Origin: Porphyromonadaceae bacterium
GTDB lineage: Bacteria > Bacteroidota > Bacteroidia > Bacteroidales > Tannerellaceae
Assembly: GCA_003517945.1 (NCBI GenBank)
Contig: DOZP01000334.1
Span: 8,641-19,792, forward strand
Length of the DNA stretch: 11,152 nucleotides
Reading direction: 5' to 3'
Shown: positions 9,097-11,152 of the stretch, one piece after another
Layout: the number at the start of each line of letters is the position of its first letter
How positions within the stretch are numbered: position 1 is the first letter of the stretch
Program-made: the position numbers and the translations under genes
The notes under the pieces: generated by a model
Told to the model about the DNA's origin: nothing
What the model saw: only the letters and a program-made list of their open reading frames with translations
The model's database searches: none

Positions 9097-9960
9097 ATGG
9101 CGGCACTCAAGGAAATAAAAAAACGGATTAATTCTATTGCAAGCACCCGGAAAACGACATCGGCCATGAAGATGGTAGCATCTTCCAAACTACATAAAGC
9201 CGAAAACGTCATATCAAACATGTTACCGTATTCGGAAGCGTTACATCACATAATGGAATCACTATTGACCGGAGACGATGCAAGTATGTTGAGCCGGGAA
9301 CGCCCCGTCAGGAATATAGCCATCGTTGCATTCTCATCCGATTCTTCCCTTTGCGGAGCTTTTAATTCCAATATAGTACGTGAGTTACAGAAAACGATCG
9401 CAGCATACAGAAAATCACGATCCGTCGATCATATTTTCATCTATACGATCGGCAGGAAAGTATATGACGCGGTCAGAAAAACAGATATAACCATCACCCA
9501 AAATTTCGAAAATCTGGCCGGCAAATCGGATTATCATACAATCGCAGATTTTGCCGGATCCTTAATCACGCAATTCGAGCGTGGCGAGATAGACCGCGCG
9601 GACATCATCTACCATCATTTTAAAAGCGCAGGTTCACAGGAGCTTATCAACGAAACTTTACTGCCTGTCATACTCCCTCAAAAAGAAAATCCGGATAGTC
9701 ATGCAAATACCGGATATATCTTTGAACCGTCGCGCGAGGAAATTCTCCGCGTGGTTATTCCCAAAAGTATCAAACTACGGTTATACACGATGCTTTTAGA
9801 CTCAAACGCTTCCGAACACGCCGCCCGTATGATCGCGATGCAGACGGCGACGGATAATGCGGACGACCTTGTTTCCGAACTAACGATCGAGTACAACAAA
9901 TCACGTCAACAAGCCATTACAAATGAACTTCTTGACCTGATCAGCGGAAATATGGGATGA
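9097..9960 (+). CDS. atpG: F1Fo ATP synthase subunit gamma
   Basis: Central rotor shaft of F1. 287 residues, the normal length. The N-terminal helix reads MAALKEIKKRINSIASTRKT and continues with SAMKMVASSKLHKAE, the classic gamma opening. The Rossmann-like middle contains SSDSSLCGAFN (80-90), which replaces the SDRGLCGGLN type of other phyla. The C-terminal helix includes SELTIEYNKSRQQAITNELL, the family signature at the coiled-coil end. It starts 7 bp after the atpA stop and is the last subunit gene of the operon. The 31-bp gap to the LOG gene contains no hairpin that could end transcription. Confidence 0.97.
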   Translation: MAALKEIKKRINSIASTRKTTSAMKMVASSKLHKAENVISNMLPYSEALHHIMESLLTGDDASMLSRERPVRNIAIVAFSSDSSLCGAFNSNIVRELQKTIAAYRKSRSVDHIFIYTIGRKVYDAVRKTDITITQNFENLAGKSDYHTIADFAGSLITQFERGEIDRADIIYHHFKSAGSQELINETLLPVILPQKENPDSHANTGYIFEPSREEILRVVIPKSIKLRLYTMLLDSNASEHAARMIAMQTATDNADDLVSELTIEYNKSRQQAITNELLDLISGNMG

Positions 9961-9991
9961 TGCGCGTAAAATATGTATTTTTATCCTCCTT

Positions 9992-10555
9992 ATGATGAAA
10001 AATATGATACAATCCGTTTGCATATATTGCGCTTCAAGCGCCGGTATTGATACTGTTTATGTGAAAGACGCCGAAAAGTTAGGCACTTTGCTGGGACAGC
10101 GCAATATACACGTAATTAACGGAGCCGGAAGCATCGGACTGATGCGGATCGTTTCGGATGCAACAATCAAAGCCGGCGGCGCCGTAACAGGTATAATTCC
10201 TCATTTTATGATAGAAAACGGATGGTGTCACAACGGATTAACGGAACTTATCCGGACCGAAACCATGCATGAGCGAAAACAACTGATGGCGAACCTGTCC
10301 GATGCCGCCATAGCCCTCCCCGGCGGATACGGCACACTTGAAGAATTACTTGAAATCATCACCTGGCGTCAGTTAGGGCTATACCAAAAACCGGTCATCG
10401 TCTTAAACACCAACAACTATTACGACCCGCTACTCGAAATGCTCGGCCGGGCAACCCGGGAGAAATTCATCCGTCCGGAACAGGCATGCCTGTGGCAGGT
10501 AGCAAAAACACCCGAAGAAGTCATCAAGATCCTATGCAGGGACGGGCACTTATAA
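9992..10555 (+). CDS. LOG-family protein (nucleoside 5'-monophosphate phosphoribohydrolase, cytokinin-riboside type)
   Basis: 187 residues of a Rossmann fold. The LOG family cleaves nucleoside 5'-monophosphates to free base and ribose 5-phosphate; plant and some bacterial members activate cytokinins, and others act on AMP. Visible motifs are IYCASSAGID near the N-terminus, GAGSIGLMR (44-52) in the GGGxxGLM position, the catalytic MHERK (92-96) and PGGYGTLEE (110-118). The first Gly triplet reads GAG rather than GGG; I recall the same in Bacteroidales relatives. The start is uncertain: ATG at 9992, 9995 or 10004 (the last giving MIQSVCIYCASS, closest to relatives). It lies 31 bp after atpG with no terminator and is probably co-transcribed, though the functional link is unclear. 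Its physiological substrate cannot be told from sequence. Confidence 0.9.
   Translation: MMKNMIQSVCIYCASSAGIDTVYVKDAEKLGTLLGQRNIHVINGAGSIGLMRIVSDATIKAGGAVTGIIPHFMIENGWCHNGLTELIRTETMHERKQLMANLSDAAIALPGGYGTLEELLEIITWRQLGLYQKPVIVLNTNNYYDPLLEMLGRATREKFIRPEQACLWQVAKTPEEVIKILCRDGHL
10550..10555. other. Shared TTATAA palindrome holding both convergent stop codons
   Basis: The LOG gene ends TTA TAA (10550-10555, plus). The SGNH hydrolase gene on the other strand also ends TTA TAA in the same six bases (10555-10550). The genes therefore overlap tail to tail by six bases, with no intergenic space for a bidirectional terminator. Confidence 0.9.
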
Positions 10556-11152
10556 TCCCGTCGCTTTCATCCAGACTTCAGCCATCAACTGACGTCCCGG
10601 AAGATCGGGATGTACTCCGTCAGCCGCCCAGTACGATGTCGGAGCGATTTTCAAAGCTTCATCAAATGCCGACTGAAAAGGTACGAATACGGCGTCAAAC
10701 TCTCCGGTCAGCTTTTGAAGCGATGTCCTGTAAGCATCAAACATCGGGAACCACGCACTGTCACTAATAGCCGACCCTGCGGTCAATACAAACGGTTCAC
10801 AAAGCACCAACTGTATTTTCGGTAACTTTTCCTTCGTATATCTCAACAAATTACGAAGATCGTTCTCATATACCTCAACAGTACCTTTATAACTACCGTT
10901 CAGCGTATGCCAGTAATCATTCACGCCGATCAGAATACTCAACACATCCGGCATAAAAGACAAAGTATCTATTTCCCAACGTTCGCGCAACTGAAACACT
11001 TTGTTTCCGCTTATACCGCGGTTATAGATCTTAGGTTGTTTATCTGCTTGTTTATTCAAAATGGAAGTAGCGGTAAAAAGCGCATAACCCATTCCTAACT
11101 GATCCGTATTATTACATGTGATCGAATCTCTCTTGCGACCGCAGTCCGTAAT
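10550..11152 (-). CDS. SGNH/GDSL hydrolase, C-terminal 200 residues (5' end outside window)
   Basis: Serine esterase/lipase-type hydrolase fold that removes acyl groups (often acetyl) from carbohydrates or lipids; the substrate cannot be told. The frame stays open past the internal ATG at 11092 to the window edge, where it reads ITDCGRKRD, evidently the tail of the catalytic block I GDSITD. The nucleophile Ser is thus just outside the window. In visible numbering, block II Gly is in NRGISGN (44-50), block III GVND at 76-79 supplies Asn78, and block V DGVHP (178-182) supplies the Asp178/His181 pair. The catalytic set is therefore intact as far as it can be seen. The N-terminus and any signal peptide are not visible. 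Convergent with the LOG gene, overlapping by six bases. Confidence 0.9.
   Translation of the reverse strand: MTDCGRKRDSITCNNTDQLGMGYALFTATSILNKQADKQPKIYNRGISGNKVFQLRERWEIDTLSFMPDVLSILIGVNDYWHTLNGSYKGTVEVYENDLRNLLRYTKEKLPKIQLVLCEPFVLTAGSAISDSAWFPMFDAYRTSLQKLTGEFDAVFVPFQSAFDEALKIAPTSYWAADGVHPDLPGRQLMAEVWMKATGL

Noticed and set aside
9976..9983. TATTTTTA as a -7 box for a separate LOG promoter
   Set aside because: It misses the G of TAnnTTTG, lies only 8 nt before the first ATG and has no -33 partner; read-through from the atp operon explains expression more simply.

Overview
The window is a stretch of a Bacteroidota chromosome, most likely order Bacteroidales. This rests on four things: the gene order of the ATP synthase operon, the style of the encoded proteins (a long IleRS with a GIHH signature, an AtpA/AtpD pair with Bacteroidales-type features, an AtpB with a signal peptide and periplasmic domain), A-rich start regions without Shine-Dalgarno sites, and two copies of the Bacteroidota -7 promoter box TAnnTTTG. 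Genus cannot be resolved by eye. I see no mobile element, CRISPR array, tRNA, rRNA or sign of horizontal transfer. Every gene reads as intact apart from the two cut by the window edges.

Layout. (1) 1-2435, minus strand: the N-terminal 811 codons of ileS (isoleucyl-tRNA synthetase); the 3' end lies outside the window. (2) 2436-2738: a divergent intergenic region with no gene, carrying two oppositely oriented copies of the 10-mer TTATCTTTGC, one in front of each flanking gene. (3) 2739-9960, plus strand: a complete F1Fo ATP synthase operon in the order atpD, atpC, a 4-TM hypothetical gene, atpB, atpE, atpF, atpH, atpA, atpG. Gaps are short (3-37 bp) and one overlap is 20 bp. This order is a circular permutation of the classical atpIBEFHAGDC order, which places the hypothetical membrane protein where atpI would be. 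(4) 9992-10555, plus strand: a LOG-family phosphoribohydrolase, 31 bp after atpG and probably read through from the operon. (5) 10550-11152, minus strand: the C-terminal 200 residues of an SGNH/GDSL hydrolase. Its stop codon overlaps the LOG stop inside a shared TTATAA palindrome.

The atp genes encode all eight subunits of the enzyme: the F1 head (alpha, beta, gamma, delta, epsilon) and the Fo motor (a, b, c). Residue-level reading suggests proton rather than sodium coupling, a mitochondrial-style His/Glu arrangement in subunit a, an epsilon without its C-terminal helical inhibitory domain, and a beta subunit with an insertion of about 27 residues before the GQMNEPPG segment. The window is mostly housekeeping sequence. 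I did not find a convincing undescribed system. The best leads are the unnamed AtpI-position protein, the periplasmic domain on AtpB, and the mupirocin-related active-site signature of IleRS.
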